Positions 35,460-48,107 of a stretch of DNA of 64,000 nucleotides are shown piece by piece. Source of the DNA: Chamaecrista fasciculata. Lineage: Eukaryota > Streptophyta > Magnoliopsida > Fabales > Fabaceae. The stretch lies in contig QANZ01029950.1 of NCBI GenBank assembly GCA_003254925.1, positions 1-64,000 on the forward strand. Reading direction: 5' to 3'. Numbering within the stretch: position 1 is the first letter of the stretch; every line of letters starts with the position of its first letter. Below the pieces are notes generated by a model. It made no database searches. It was not told where the DNA came from and saw only the letters and a list, made by a program, of their open reading frames with translations. A program made the translations under genes and the position numbers.

Positions 35460-36024
35460 CCCTTTTTTCATGCCTACAATTCATCTCTCTCTCTTCTCTA
35501 GTAGAAGAAGATTTTGGGTTTGGAATTTAGATTAATGGGTTTTACATTACAGTTCATATCTTGTCACCAAGACGCGTTTCGTATCCGTCTTGATATCATC
35601 TAGCATCTTCTTTGAAATTTTGCTTACTGTCGCCGTCAGATCTGCATCTTGTTTTGCGCGAGACGCGCATTTAGACATTCCAGCAGGTAATTCACCTACT
35701 TTAATTATTCTGCTTCGAATTCTTGTTCTCTGTTTGGCTTCTCTAAAAAAAAACCTCGAATCCATGGTTAGTATTGTAATATAAAAGCTCCATGCTCCTT
35801 AAGTGAAATTAGCGAGGCGAAACTTTTGGTTATACAAACTACATTCCGTAATATATGACGCATTATATTCCTACTTTATAGTTTTATCTGCTTATTGCTA
35901 GAGATCATTGAGTAATTCTTAGATCCTACCTTGACAACTTTGTTTATGATGAATGCAGATCAAGTTGGACTAAGTTGATTAGATATTTTGAAGAAAAATA
36001 GTAGTAATCTAGAAGCTAGAAAAT
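35460..36024 (+). other. 5' UTR of the PP2C gene with an intron
   Basis: A CT-rich leader (35462-35510) precedes the gene. CAGCAG|GTAATTCACC (donor 35687) and GAATGCAG (acceptor ending 35960) define a likely leader intron that joins to the 64 bases before the start codon. The transcription start is not determined. Confidence 0.55.
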
Positions 36025-39000
36025 ATGGCGTCGGGTGAAGGAAGACGGCGACACCATGATCTTGTGCCTCTTGCTGCTTTATTAAGCAGAGAGATGAAGA
36101 GTGAGAAGATGGAGAAGCCTACTGTGAGGTATGGACATGCTGCTCAGTCTAAGAAAGGCGAGGATTACTTTCTGATTAAGGCCGATTGCCAGCGAGTTCA
36201 TGGGAATCCATCATCAGCTTTTTCTGTATTTGCGGTATGGCAATTAGGAGACTGAAAATGAAAAGTTAAAAGTTCCTTATAGTGTTGCAAGTTTCAACTA
36301 TTATAATTAGCTTCAGCAAAAGAATTCTCTTATTGTATTTATGGATTGTTTGCTGAACTGAAAAATAGTCTTTTAGGTAGAAGTGTTTTGACATGTAAGG
36401 TAATCACTGGTTTCTTCCAATGTTCAGATCCTTGATGGACACAATGGAAATGCTGCAGCCATTTTCTCCAGAGAGCATTTACTAAAGCATGTGTTAAGCG
36501 CTGTACCACGAGGCCTTGGTCGAGATGAGTGGCTTCAAGCCTTACCTCGGGCGTTGGTTGCTGGGTTTGTGAAGACTGACAAGGAATTTCAGAGCAGAGG
36601 TGCAGAATTTGGTCTTTATTTATTTTGTTTTCTCACAGAGAAACAATGCTTCAAGAGGATGAGTTTGATCTTTAGTCTATTCGAGTTTTATGTGTTTTAT
36701 TTCCTGCTTTCTCCAGGAGAAACATCTGGAACCACAGCCACATTCGTGATAGTTGATCGATGGACTGTGACAGTTGCGTCGGTGGGTGATTCCCGTTGTA
36801 TATTAGACACTCAAGGCGGTGCTGTTACAAACTTAACTGTAGATCACCGGCTTGAAGAGAATGTTGAAGAGTATGCTTTTAACTCTGAGGCTTTGTAGCT
36901 AACTTTTTTCTTTTTTTTCTTTTCCCCTTTATGTTCAAATTAGTACTCATAAATCAGTAGCATTTCTTGAGCAGGAGGGAGCGTGTTACGGCCAGTGGTG
37001 GTGAAGTTGGGAGGCTAAGCATTGTTGGTGGTGCAGAAGTGAGTCTGAGGCATATAATATCAAATTACTTAATTTCTATTCAGCATCCAACTTAGGACTT
37101 TCCGTTTTTGCTCATCCTTCTATTATCATTTTGATAGTATTGTGTTTCTAATATCGTTGCAGATTGGTCCCCTCCGATGTTGGCCGGGTGGTTTGTGCCT
37201 TTCTAGGTCGATAGGAGACATGGATGTTGGGGAGTTTATAGTTCCTATTCCATATGTCAAACAAGTGAAGGTATCATTTGTTTGCAAATAATCTCTTCCT
37301 ACTTACAGTTTTTAATATTAAGCGTATGCATACAATCTGCTAGGTCTGTATTCATTATGTGTCCTTTCTTGATAAATTGTAGCTATCAAATGCTGGTGGG
37401 AGGCTTATAATTGCTTCTGATGGCATCTGGGATGCTTTATCCTCCGACATGGCTGCAAAATCTTGTAGGGGTTTGCCAGCCGAACTTGCTGCTAGGCAGG
37501 TTGTGAAGGTAAAATGCATTACATTGCTATCCACCGGTTCTGGTCAAATCAACATGTCTTCTTGCTTTTGATTTGCCATAAGCTTCATGTAGAACATTTA
37601 TAGAAGCTGAAGCTCCTACATGTTTGTATTCTTGTTCAGGAAGCATTAAGAACACGAGGATTAAGGGATGATACAACTTGCATAGTAGTTGACATAATTC
37701 CGCCTGATAATGCATCACCACCACCACCTGCCCCCAAAAAGCAAAACAGGTTGAAAGATCTACTTTTCAGGAAGAGGTCACGTGACACTGTTAGTAAATT
37801 GTCAAAGAAGCTTTCAACTATAAATATAGTGGAGGAACTGTTTGAAGAAGGATCGGCTATGCTTGCTGAAAGGTAAACTCCTTCATCTTCTTTGGCCAAT
37901 ATTTACAATTTTCAATATTCAAAATCTTCTGACTCTGTTTTCTGGGCAGTGCGCATGGTATATTGGTTTTTGTTGTTACAACTAGAGGTTAATATTTAAT
38001 TGATACAAGGATACAGAGATACAGAGAGAAAGGTGTGGTTGGTTGGGTGGATGGTCCTTTGCTGAGTTTTTCATCATGGAAGCTATCTATCATGTTCAAG
38101 AAAAATAATTAAGCTAATAATTATTTGTGTAGTTCTGTGGTTCAAAATTGAGATTAACTAATACATGAAGTTCCATAAAAAAAACACTGAATACATGAAG
38201 CTCTATTGAGTATTTATGAATCTGCCAATTTGGTAACAAGCCTTGAAATATAGATCACAAACAAAGATTTGTTTGGTTTTCACCTCAAAAGCTTTCAATT
38301 CTTGTTTCTTTTTCATTGTTCTAGGATCTTCTTGGAATTTATTAAAACTACCATTAAGTGAAGCATTGGAGAACCATTTTAGATTATGAGATAAACTTCG
38401 ACATGATCATGATAGTGATAAGGATCCACGTTCTCCCATATCTCACGTGGAAGTAGGATGAATCTGAACCCATTTTCACTCCACCGTTCTAGAAAGTGGC
38501 AGCATTTGTGATGGTTTCCTTGTTTATAGGAATTAATGGTTAATGTACTATTTATTTATTTACTTTTTGTATTTATTTATTCCTAGTTTCTAGGGATATT
38601 CAGTTAGTTCAGATCCTATTTAAATTGGCAGACTTAGAGGAATAGGATATCATTATCTATGTATCAACCGTGTAAATGAACTTAATCCCCTCTATGACCC
38701 CTTTTGAATTTGAAGTAATATTTTGTAGATCCTAAAACTGAAAAATATTTCTCTAAATTCTGGTTTATCTTTCCTTTTGAATGTGAAGGATTTTTTTAGT
38801 TCTTGGAGACTATTTCTCTAAATTTGGTTGTGTCTCTTTCTCGTCCTACATTTCCTTAAAATTCTCAACTACTAGGTCCCTTTCAGATAGCATATCCTTG
38901 AAAATGAGTAAACACTGAACACTGTCTGGCTATTGTCCTAAACCATTGCATTATTACGTGACATCCAACCTGCTTTGTTGGATTCTTCAGTCACACTTGC

Positions 39001-39540
39001 TTTTACTTTGTCTCAGACTGAAAACACACATTCTCTCTCCATTTTGTTTGTCCCCCCCAAAAAATATAAAAATTTAAAGTATTCAGTATTATGGTGCATT
39101 GTCATTTCTGAATCTCAACCATAGCTAAAGACATCAAATTTGTTTGGGCTGATGCATAGGAAATAATCTCCAATGGGTAATAAGGTACCTTTGAAAGTAT
39201 AATTATTTAGTTCTTGCCTTCAGTTAACAACACTAACACATCAGGTGAACTTGCATTTCAACAATAATTAATCAACTTCTGCAGTGTCTAATAGTCTAAT
39301 AGTCATAGCACATATTGCAGACTCGGGAGCGACGACAACACAGGGCAATCAACATCTGGCCTCTTCGTCTGCGCCGTGTGCCAAGTCGATCTTGCTCCAA
39401 GTGAGGGCATCTCCGTTCATGCTGGTTCCATTTTCTCCACCAGCTCAAAGCCATGGCAAGGTCCTTTCCTTTGCGCCGACTGCCGCGATAAGAAAGATGC
39501 CATGGAAGGGAAGCGTCCCAGCGGAGTTAAAGTGTCATAG
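36025..39540 (+). CDS. PP2C-family Ser/Thr phosphatase with C-terminal Cys-rich motif (Arabidopsis At1g47380-like)
   Basis: Eight coding exons with GT-AG introns splice to 428 aa: 36025-36234, 36428-36599, 36717-36870, 36975-37038, 37163-37270, 37383-37508, 37640-37872, 39321-39540. All junction phases agree. PP2C metal-binding motifs are present: KKGED (43-47), DGHNG (73-77, the usual DGHGG with one change), GDSR (151-154), SDGIWD (248-253) and RDDTT (287-291). The enzyme removes phosphate from Ser/Thr using Mg/Mn. After the catalytic domain is a PPPPAPKK linker, then CAVC (373-376) and CADC (407-410), a likely zinc-binding knuckle, and a basic end. From knowledge of the family, the layout and length match Arabidopsis probable PP2C 12. 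No signal peptide or membrane segment. The last intron is 1.45 kb and holds no recognised repeat. Start chosen at the first in-frame ATG after the leader intron. Confidence 0.93.
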
Positions 39541-40241
39541 GTTCTCAACAATCTCTTATTATTCTCTTGCTTACTATATTCTTTGTGCCATCATCATTCA
39601 TTTTGGTTTAGTCATATTTTTTCATTGGTCAAGCTAATTGCTTGATCCTCACCACTATCAAGTAGAAACAGATGTATATCTATATAGTATCCACGAATTA
39701 ATGTAAGATATGGGCGTTGCAATTTTAGTGGCAAAGGCTGAGAGACTGAGAGAATCTGGATTCTGGGATCTGGACTTAGTTTACAGGCATCTACCAGTCC
39801 TTTTAGTCTGTGTTTGATTGGCAAAATGACCATGACACGTGAAGAAGCTTTTTTCAAGACGTCAATAATGTAAAAAGTATTGAAGTGTAAACAATTTTCA
39901 AGAACTTAAAAATAAATATCTAAAATTTTTCATTGTTGTTTCATGTTTTCCTTCTCTTTATTCCCCTTCTTTGTTGTATTTTTCTTTTGCATTTTATAAT
40001 TTATATTACAGAAGGGACTTGTCTTTGATTAGGTTAGTAAATAGTAAGGTACTTATGATCTGATATGCTATACATGCATTTTGTTTTTGTTTTTCTTCCC
40101 TCAAGTTAATATTGATTTTTAATTTACTCTGGAAATTTTCCTTTTTTAGTTTTCTTTTTCACACCAAAAATGTCCCACGAAACACAATTGAGTGACTAAA
40201 CCAACGTAATGAATAAGTTTAAGGAATAAACATTAGTTCAA
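39541..40241. other. 3' flank of PP2C and intergenic DNA
   Basis: Contains the 3' UTR. No single poly(A) signal stands out, and no other gene is seen. Confidence 0.5.
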
Positions 40242-40643
40242 GGTCAATCTTAAATTGGTCTGAAAATTATTAAATCTGGTTATATTTTTTTCTTTTTAAG
40301 ATTGAATGCAACCAATTTAGAATTAAGAGTTGTTCTTGACAAGTATCTCTATCCAATTTGAGTTGTCAACAAATGATGTCAAATTGGATATCGAAAGCAG
40401 GTCACTTGTTTCACTTCAATAAACAAAGTTGGTTATATCTCTCTCGATTTGAGTCTTGAAGATTTATTTATCTTTTTAGTTGAGACCATTAACAAATTAT
40501 ATCAAATCGCATCTCATATGTAGATTTGGGGCCAAATTTGAAAAATTATAAAAATGTTAAAGACCAATATGAAACAAATGAAACATTTGGGATCAATTTG
40601 AAATCTTCCACATACATTTAGGACCAATTTGAGGTTTCGACCT
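40242..40643. mobile_element. MULE-like foldback MITE
   Basis: Ends GGTCAATCTTAAATTGGTC / GGACCAATTTGAGGTTTCGACC. Flanks TTAGTTCAA (40233-40241) and TTAGTTTAA (40644-40652) match at 8 of 9. Confidence 0.7.
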
Positions 40644-40678
40644 TAGTTTAAAGAATTTGGACCTTCTAAATTATAAAG

Positions 40679-41392
40679 GTCAAATAGTCATTTTGGTCCT
40701 TAAACTATGAGATAAGTTTAATTTTAGTCTTAAAATTATATTTTTTTATGTATTTGTCCTCTTCACTTTTGTTTTGTTTCTGAAAATGTGATTTTGTTTA
40801 ATTTCTATTATTTTTTTTAACTTGAACAGTTAAAATAAATTATTTCTTTCTTATATGTATCATAATAAGTTAAAAAAGAAAAAAAAATTGCTATTCGAAA
40901 AAATAAAATTAATCACAAATTTACGTCTGATATAGTATCCCCAAATCCCTGAGCCAGTTATAACTACTTCAACTAATCTAACCACCTTATGATCTCCTTC
41001 TATGACAACTCCAAAAGCCTCCCTTTGTGAGAACTATGAAAGAAAAGCCTTGTACTCTCCATTATTGAGCCAAGAAACCTCCCAAACTCACGTTAAGTGT
41101 AGCAAGAACTCTCTGCAATGGCCCAAACTAGATCTTATGGACCTCCTTCATCAATATCGAATTAGTGATTAAATGAATTTTTTTTGTTAACGCATTTATC
41201 ATAACACATAAAAGAGAAATAGTCCATTTGAACTCTCCATGTTAAAAATAAGATAGAAACTAGACAAAATCATATTTTGAAGACCAAAATAGAACAAATG
41301 TAAAAGTTTGAAATCAAAATGAAACGAAAAATAGTTTTAAGATAAAAATGAAATTCATCACATAGTTTGAGGACTAAAATGAGGTTTGAACC
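40679..41392. mobile_element. MULE-like foldback element
   Basis: 714 bp, ends GGTCAAATAGTCATTTTGGTC / GACTAAAATGAGGTTTGAACC, with a perfect 9-bp duplication AATTATAAA (40670-40678, 41393-41401). The interior (40920-41160) is unrelated sequence without a recognisable gene. Confidence 0.8.
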
Positions 41393-41445
41393 AATTATAA
41401 AAAGAAAAATATATTATGCATATTTCATTTTTTTTTGGTGATTGA

Positions 41446-41950
41446 AGGGTCATTTTGGTTCTTAATATATGTCCTAATCTTAATTTTGGTCCATTATGTT
41501 TCAAAATATTCAAATTGGTCCTAAATATTTGCAAAATGATTCATTTTGGCCCCAAACTATTGAATATGACTTGTATCAAGTTCAAATATGACGGTGTTAG
41601 AGCTATGTATTGTTCTTGAATAGTACTTTTTCTTTATCCGGTTAGGGCCGTCAGCAAACGAGATCAAATCGGTCCTAACAGTAGACCGCTCCTTTCATGG
41701 TCAAACAAGCAAATGTGATCATATCTCTCGTTTCAAATTCAAATGCGACGAATTCAGAGTTACAAGTTCCTCTTAATAAATCCTTTAAACTTGAAATGAG
41801 AGACAAGAGAAATATGACCAAATTGGCAAATTCAATCGTTTTGGACCAAATGAAACATATTTCCAATATTTAGGACCAAAATGAATCATTTTCCCAACAT
41901 TTAGGACCAATTTGAACATTTTAAAACATGATGGACCAAAATGGAGATGA
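41446..41950. mobile_element. Foldback MITE, same family as 47569-48107
   Basis: GAAGGGTCATTTTGGT on the left and the inverse GGACCAAAATGGAGATGAG on the right, with TTAGGACCAA phrases in both arms. Ends approximate. Confidence 0.6.
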
Positions 41951-42810
41951 GTGAAATGACTTGAATAGGCATGTTGATTGAGAGTTTTGAATGAAGAAAG
42001 GAAGAGATATATATTAGGCTAGAGATAATTGTGAGAGAGAGTTTACAATTTTCTATGGTCAAAAATTGTATTGAGGAGAGTTTGTAATTTTGTCCGTGAA
42101 GTAGGTCTTGAGGCATCAAACCACGTTAAATTTCTTGTGTGTGATTTTCTCTTTTTCTCTTCCCTTTATTTAGTAGATGAGGTGAGTGTCGAGGCTCGAC
42201 AGATATGTAATGTAAAATTGATAGAAAAAGAAACTCAAACTCAAACTCAGATTGAAAAACAACATGCAGTTCGTCGTTAATTTATTAAAAGAAATTGGTC
42301 AAAGGATAAAATTGACCAAAATATAAAACATTGGAGATGAAATTGATTGCAAAAAAGATTGGAGACGAAATTGATAGTTGGTGTAAAGATTGGGGAAGAA
42401 ATTAGTACTTTTGCCAACAAAATATTAATTTAAATATAATTTTTTTTACAAAGAAAGAATTGGGGACAGAGATTATATAATCTCAATTTACTCAATAATA
42501 TTGGCATGTAAGTTGTAAGTTGTAACTAAATAGAATATTTGTCAAAGATGTTTTCTAAAAATTTATGTCAAAGATGAAAATATAGAATTTTTTAAGTAGC
42601 TAAGATGAATTTCTTATAGATATTCTTTCGATCAAAATAGTTAATTTTTAGATGAATTTTCTCTAAATTAATAATAAAAGTGCAGTCAATGTCACATTTT
42701 CCTTTAAAATAGCTTGGCTTAAACAAATTTTATCCTAACAAGTTTTTAAATTTGTAAACTTTGGAAACTTGTAACAGACGACAGTACTACTTTGGATTAG
42801 GTCAACAATA
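41951..42810. other. Intergenic; foldback-family fragment
   Basis: 42190-42420 matches one arm and part of the centre of the GTCAATTT/AAATTGAC family (also 20200-20544). The rest is AT-rich without a gene. Confidence 0.5.
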
Positions 42811-42880
42811 ATATAATAACAACATTTTGGAGTAAACTGCTACTCATTAGATCATTTACTCCAAAATGTTGTTATTATAT
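42811..42880. repeat. Perfect 26-bp inverted repeat (hairpin)
   Basis: Arms 42811-42836 and 42855-42880 are exact reverse complements, separated by an 18-base loop. The arm contains AACATTTTGGAGTAAA. It lies about 540 bp upstream of the LRK10L-type gene. It has no flanking duplication and does not match the MITE families here. Confidence 0.85.
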
Positions 42881-43421
42881 GCCTATCTCTTTCTTTTTTT
42901 TTTAAAAAAAAAAATCAAACAAAATATTCTCTCATCTTTATTTAATGGGTATAAACAGAGTATTGGAACACTTCAATGTTCTATATCATTTTCTTTTATT
43001 GATTACTTTAAAATAAGTTTTGTCGGAAGGTCAAAGAATCATTAAGATTGGGAAAATATTTTTGAAATTAAATTTAATCTTTTATGGAAGTAAATTAAAA
43101 AAGTAATATTTTAGGTACTTTCCAAAAAAAAAAAAATGTTTGGACTGAAGTGAATCAGGACTTAGTCAACCTCTCCCTTCCTTGTCCAACTTTTCTATTC
43201 TGTTTCCTATTGTCTTCACATACCAAATTCCAAGTCAACAAACAAATTCAAAGAAAACCTTCTCTTAATCCTCTCAATCTCAAGTCTTTTGCACTTTCTT
43301 CCCACTAGCATTTCTCAATTTCGCCAAGAAGGGATGTAAAGCAAATTCCAATTACTCAAGTGTTTATATTTTTTTCCTCCTGAATCAGTTCACTTACATT
43401 CTGTCCTTTGATAAATTCACA
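42881..43421 (+). other. Upstream region of the LRK10L-type gene
   Basis: AT-rich up to about 43140, then a C/T-rich stretch (43160-43420) typical of a plant leader. No transposon was recognised. TATA and start site not fixed. Confidence 0.4.
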
Positions 43422-45956
43422 ATGGTATGTCATTCTTCAATTCAAGTGTTTCTTTACTTTCTCTTACTTTCATACCTTTTGCAACAAGTCTTGTGTGAAA
43501 AGTGCCCATCTTCATTCAATTGTGGAAATCTGGGGAAGATTAATTTCCCTTTTACCACCTCAGATCACCCAGATTGTGGCTTATTAGTCATACATGGATG
43601 TGATGATAATTACCCAGATGCCAAAAAATCCATCAAGAGCAATGAAAATTGGTTTGATGTTTCTGACATTAACCTTGGCCCTGGCCCTGGCCCATTTACT
43701 CTTACAATCAGAGACAATGATCTCCATGACTTTTTGCTTTCAAGGAGATGTAAAGTTTTCAACTATGTTCTTCCTTTTACAAACTCTGCCTTTGCTTCTT
43801 TTTATATGAGATATAATGTGACCCTCTTCAAATGCAACCATAGTCTCTCTTCTGTGATACCTTCTCAGTCTTCTTTCTCCAACTATTCAAGCTGCCCTTC
43901 TGAAGATATCTACTATCAAAATTCAGTGACTGATGCTAGTGATGAGTCCTTCAGCATCTTCAAATCATGTTCAGCGATTCAGCTACCGATCACGAATGCC
44001 ACCGATGCTATGAAGCTTCATCTTTCAGACATTGGTGACCCTTTTGATTTCGCATCTGGGGATATTTGGGTTGGAATCAAAATATCTCATGATTGTTCTA
44101 ATTGTTACTATGTTGAAGGAGGGCAGTGTCGAGTTGACTCCAAGGGCAGGTTTTACTGTGCCAAAGGTATGTTATACTTTGTGTAAGTTAATGATTTTTT
44201 GGTCCCTGTAAGGTGAAAGGTGGAAGATTTCTTAATTTAGACCTAAAAGATAAATTTACAAGATTTAGTACCCCGAAAGATACAGTTACAATCAATTTAG
44301 TCATTTTGTTAAAGATATTGACTAAAATTGAATGACAAATCTAATGTGATTCTAAAACTTGTTGATTTTATACCTAATAGTTGATGTTAAAAAATTATAT
44401 TAACGGTTAAATTTGAATTAATATCTTATCAAAAGGACTAAATTGATTGTAATTATATTTTTCAGGGATTAAGTCTTATAATTTCATCTTTCATGGACTA
44501 AATTGAAAATTTTATCATCTTTTGAGGATTAAACTATGAATTTATTATTATACTTTTGTCAAATTTTCCTGGATGTTAACTATTCAAAGAGGTCAAATTT
44601 TTTGGGTTAATGTTATGTCTGCTGATATATATTATTGATGACTTTGCAGAGAAAACTGGAAAGGTCGTGCTTATAGTGGCAGGAGGTAATTTTTTTCCCC
44701 AATTTTATAATCCACGGAAAGCCATTCAAATCTAAGTTCTCAAACCTCAAGAGTATTAAAAATTTCAAACAGCTTTTTCTTTTCCTCCTAATATTCATTG
44801 TGTGTGTGTACATTCTACAGTTGTTTCGGCTTCTGTAGCACTGGGAATTCTGATGGTGTTAGCTTTCTACTTGAGAAGACATTTTTACAACAAAGACAAC
44901 CCAACCCACCAAATAATTGAGAAGTTTCTTCAAGAAAATGGACACCTTGCAGCCAAAAGGTACAGTTATTTGGAGGTAAAGAAAATGACAAATTCCTTCA
45001 GTAACAAGTTAGGCCAGGGAGGATTTGCTAGTGTTTACAAAGGCAAGTTAAGCGATGGAAGCCTCGTCGCGGTGAAGATTCTAAAAGAAATGAAAAGTAA
45101 TAATGGCGAGGAATTCATCAATGAAGTTGCCAGCATTAGTGTCACTTCTCATGTTAACATTGTTAGCTTGCTGGGTTTTTGCTTAGAAGGATCCAAAAGA
45201 GCTTTAATATATGAGTATATGCCTAATGGATCTCTTGAGAAGTACATATATGAAGAAGATAAAAAGGTAGTGTCATCCAAGCTCATCAATCTTCAATTAA
45301 CCTCCAAAGCTATATACAATATTGCCATTGGTGTTGCTAGAGGATTAGAGTATTTACACAGAGGCTGCAACACTAGAATTTTGCATTTTGACATAAAGCC
45401 TCATAACATACTGCTAGATGAGGATTTCTGTCCGAAGATTTCGGATTTCGGACTCGCGAAAGTTTGCCCGAGAAAAGATAGTATCATATCCTTGTTGGGG
45501 GCAAGAGGAACTGCAGGATACATTGCTCCTGAGGTTTTCTCTAGGAACTTTGGTGGGGTGTCTCATAAATCTGATGTTTATAGTTATGGGATGATGGTGT
45601 TAGCAATGGTAGGGGGAAGAAAGAATAAGAATGCTGAAGTTGAATATTCAAGTGATGTATATATGCCTCGTTGGGTTCACAAGCGTCTTCTTTCAAATCA
45701 AGAGCTTGGATTGCATTGTGTTAAAGGTGAAAGTGATGAAGAAATAATTAAGAAGATAGTGATAGTGAGTTTATGGTGCATACAAATTGATCCTTCAAAT
45801 AGGCCAGCAATGAGTAAAGTAGTGGATATGATGGAAGGAAGCTTGGAGTCCTTGGAGATACCTCCTTTGCCTGTTCTTTCTTCACCACCCACATCTCCAT
45901 CTCGTGAAACTCAAACAGTAGCATATCAGACTTATAGTAGTTTTTCAGCCAGATGA
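43422..45956 (+). CDS. LRK10L-type receptor-like kinase (rust-resistance Lr10/WAK-like family)
   Basis: Three exons (43422-44166, 44650-44685, 44821-45956) splice to 638 aa. A signal peptide (about 1-25) precedes an extracellular GUB_WAK-type domain opening [17 protein letters not shown], followed by a Cys-rich WAK-associated region ending near [10 protein letters not shown]. The 36-nt second exon and start of the third encode the membrane helix (about 253-276). Kinase motifs: glycine loop GQGGFASV (325-332), VAVK Lys346, HFDIKPHN (449-456, Asp451) and DFG (Asp469). The HFD triplet makes it a non-RD kinase, common in innate-immunity kinases. The family acts at the plasma membrane in wall sensing or defence; a role here is inferred only. 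Intron 1 contains a decayed foldback MITE (about 44190-44560). A reading that stops at 44186 is intron read-through. Confidence 0.92.
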
Positions 45957-45990
45957 CAATTAAGCCAATAAAAGAAGTGGATCCTTTGTG

Positions 45991-46207
45991 TTTTTTTTTT
46001 CTTTTTTTTTTTATAATCAAAAGTTTAGGTGAGTTGAGTTCCGAGAGCTCACCAAGGTCAGAGCATGCCTCAAGGCTTATGAGCGCTTACAAAGGTACTT
46101 AATTACAAATCGCCTAACAACAAGACCATCACATCGAGAACGGGATTCGAACTCACAACCTTATGGGTTATGAGTCAACTTCTTACCAACTTGACCAACC
46201 TTCCGAG
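45991..46207 (-). mobile_element. tRNA-derived SINE
   Basis: On the minus strand, box A-like TGGTCAAGTTGG (46187-46198) and box B-like GTTCGAATCCC (about 46142-46152) are spaced as in a tRNA-type RNA polymerase III promoter. A tRNA-unrelated body follows and ends in a poly(A)-like run (T-run on + strand, 45991-46012). It lies 35 bp downstream of the LRK10L stop codon, antisense to that gene, so probably in its 3' UTR. Target duplication not identified. Confidence 0.7.
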
Positions 46208-46857
46208 TTTTCATTCTTTGCATTTGTTGAGCATTTTAAAAGTTGAAAAAAAAGAAGCAAAAAGAGAAAGTGTAGGTCCCATATGAAATAACAAATGTGT
46301 AAGGCTCACATTTTCTCTTTTTACTGCTTCTTTTCTTCCTCTAAAATGCACCAAAATGCAGAGGATCCAAATCTGTCGAAAAGAAGAGTGCTATCTAATC
46401 AAGTGTTTCAACACTCAAACTTATGTCTGGTGGATCTTATTAAGATTTGTGCAAGTTCAATTTAAAAAAGAAAAAGAATGATTTTGTCACACAGATCTCA
46501 GAGGTAACTTTTCCAATGGAAATGGGGAGTTCGAGCTACCAATAGAATTTCCCTTTATTTAGCAGGATGGAGTGAAGAAGTTGAATTCAAGTTTTTCAAT
46601 GTAAATTATTGTCTTTTTCACTACATTAGATGATATCTCTCAGAAACATGCTTCTTTTTTCCCATGATTCATAGGGTTGTTGGTTTTTTCTCTAATCTCG
46701 TTATATGTCACTTCTCAACAGACAAGTTGTTCTAAACCCAAAAAATCGCACAAACCATACTTAAAGGCAGAACTTAATTTAAGATAAAGTGAATGATTAA
46801 CTGGAGAGATTCCTTCATCTTCGGCTTTATGAAAAAAAATCCAATAGATTTATATGA
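46208..46857. other. Intergenic sequence
   Basis: 46225-46340 has short inverted phrases (AAAAAGAGAAAGTG / CATTTTCTCTTTTTAC), probably a small MITE. No gene seen. Confidence 0.4.
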
Positions 46858-46866
46858 TAATTTTTA

Positions 46867-47234
46867 GGTCAAAATGTAAATTTGTCCTATATCTTTTGCT
46901 CAGTTCCCAATTTGGTCCCTTATCTTTTTTTGTTGCACTATTGGTCTCATATCTTTGGGTCAGGTCCCAATTTGGTCTCATATCTTTTATTGTCATAGAT
47001 TTGGTCTCATATCTTTGGGTCAATTGCATAATTTGTTTCATATCTTTAGGTCAGGTTTAGAAGTGGTCCCATATTTTTATAGAATGACCAACTAACGGTT
47101 CATCCTTTTGCAAAGATACATGACTGATTCTGCAACTTAATTAAATGATATGGGACCAAAAGTGCAACAAAAAAAGTTATAAGACCAAATTGAAAACTGA
47201 GCAAAAGACATGAGACCAAATTTGCACTTTGGTC
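46867..47234. mobile_element. MULE-like MITE
   Basis: 368 bp, ends GGTCAAAATGTAAATTTG / CAAATTTGCACTTTGGTC, with a perfect 9-bp duplication TAATTTTTA (46858-46866, 47235-47243). Confidence 0.8.
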
Positions 47235-47568
47235 TAATTTTTAATTTATTTAGTGAGTTTTATTTAAAAAACAGTATGTTTGATTTTGTGGAGAAAACAA
47301 AGAGGTGGCTAGAAAGAACTCGAGCAGTGAGCACACCATTAACATTCCAACAAATTTTAGTTTTCTGCATAATTTCTGGAGATCTCTTCCACGACAACTC
47401 TTAAAAAAATATAAAGTTAAGCATATTCAGTACAGCAAATAACAATTATTTATGAAATTGAAACTAGTGCAGTAACTTCATACATTTGATTTGTTTTGTT
47501 AGGAAGTTTTGTTTTTGTATTTCTTTTTGTAGCTGGAGGATTAAAGAATACAAATATAGTAATATTAA

Positions 47569-48107
47569 GGTCGAAGGGTCATTTTGGTCCTAAATGTATG
47601 CCTTAATGTTCATTTTGGTCCATTATGTTTCAGAATATTCAAATTAGTCCTAAATGTTAGCAAAATGATTCATTTTGGTCCTAAATGTTGGTAAAATGTT
47701 TCATTTTGGTCCCAAACTATTGAATTTTATCATATTTCTCTCGTCTCTCATTTCAAGTTCAAAGGACTTGTTAAGAGGAACTCGTAGCTCTGAATTCGTC
47801 GCATTCGAATTTGAAACGAGAGAGATATGATTAACTTTGCTTGTTTGAGCATGAAACGGGAAGACTACTTTTAGGACCGATTTGACCTCGTTTGCTGACG
47901 GCTCCAACTGGATAGAAAAAGTACTCTTCGAGAACAATATGTAGCTCTAAACTCATCATGTTTGAACTTGAAGCAAGCCATACTCAATTGTTGGGACCAA
48001 AATGAAACATTTTGCAAACATTTAGGACCAATTTGAATATTTTGAAACATAATGGACCAAAATGAACATTAGAACAAACATTTAGGACCAAAATGAACCT
48101 TTAACCG
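47569..48107. mobile_element. MULE-like foldback MITE
   Basis: 539 bp, ends GGTCGAAGGGTCATTTTGG / CCAAAATGAACCTTTAACCG, with a perfect 9-bp duplication TAATATTAA (47560-47568, 48108-48116). The centre repeats inverted GAGAGATATGA phrases shared with the element at 41446. Confidence 0.85.

Noticed and set aside
39284-39637. 117-aa ORF at the PP2C 3' end
   Set aside because: It is the wrong frame; the frame fixed by the splice junction at 39321 gives the CxxC-containing C-terminus.
43422-44186. A complete 254-aa secreted protein ending at 44186
   Set aside because: The last residues come from reading past a good GT donor; splicing joins this exon to the membrane helix and kinase domain.
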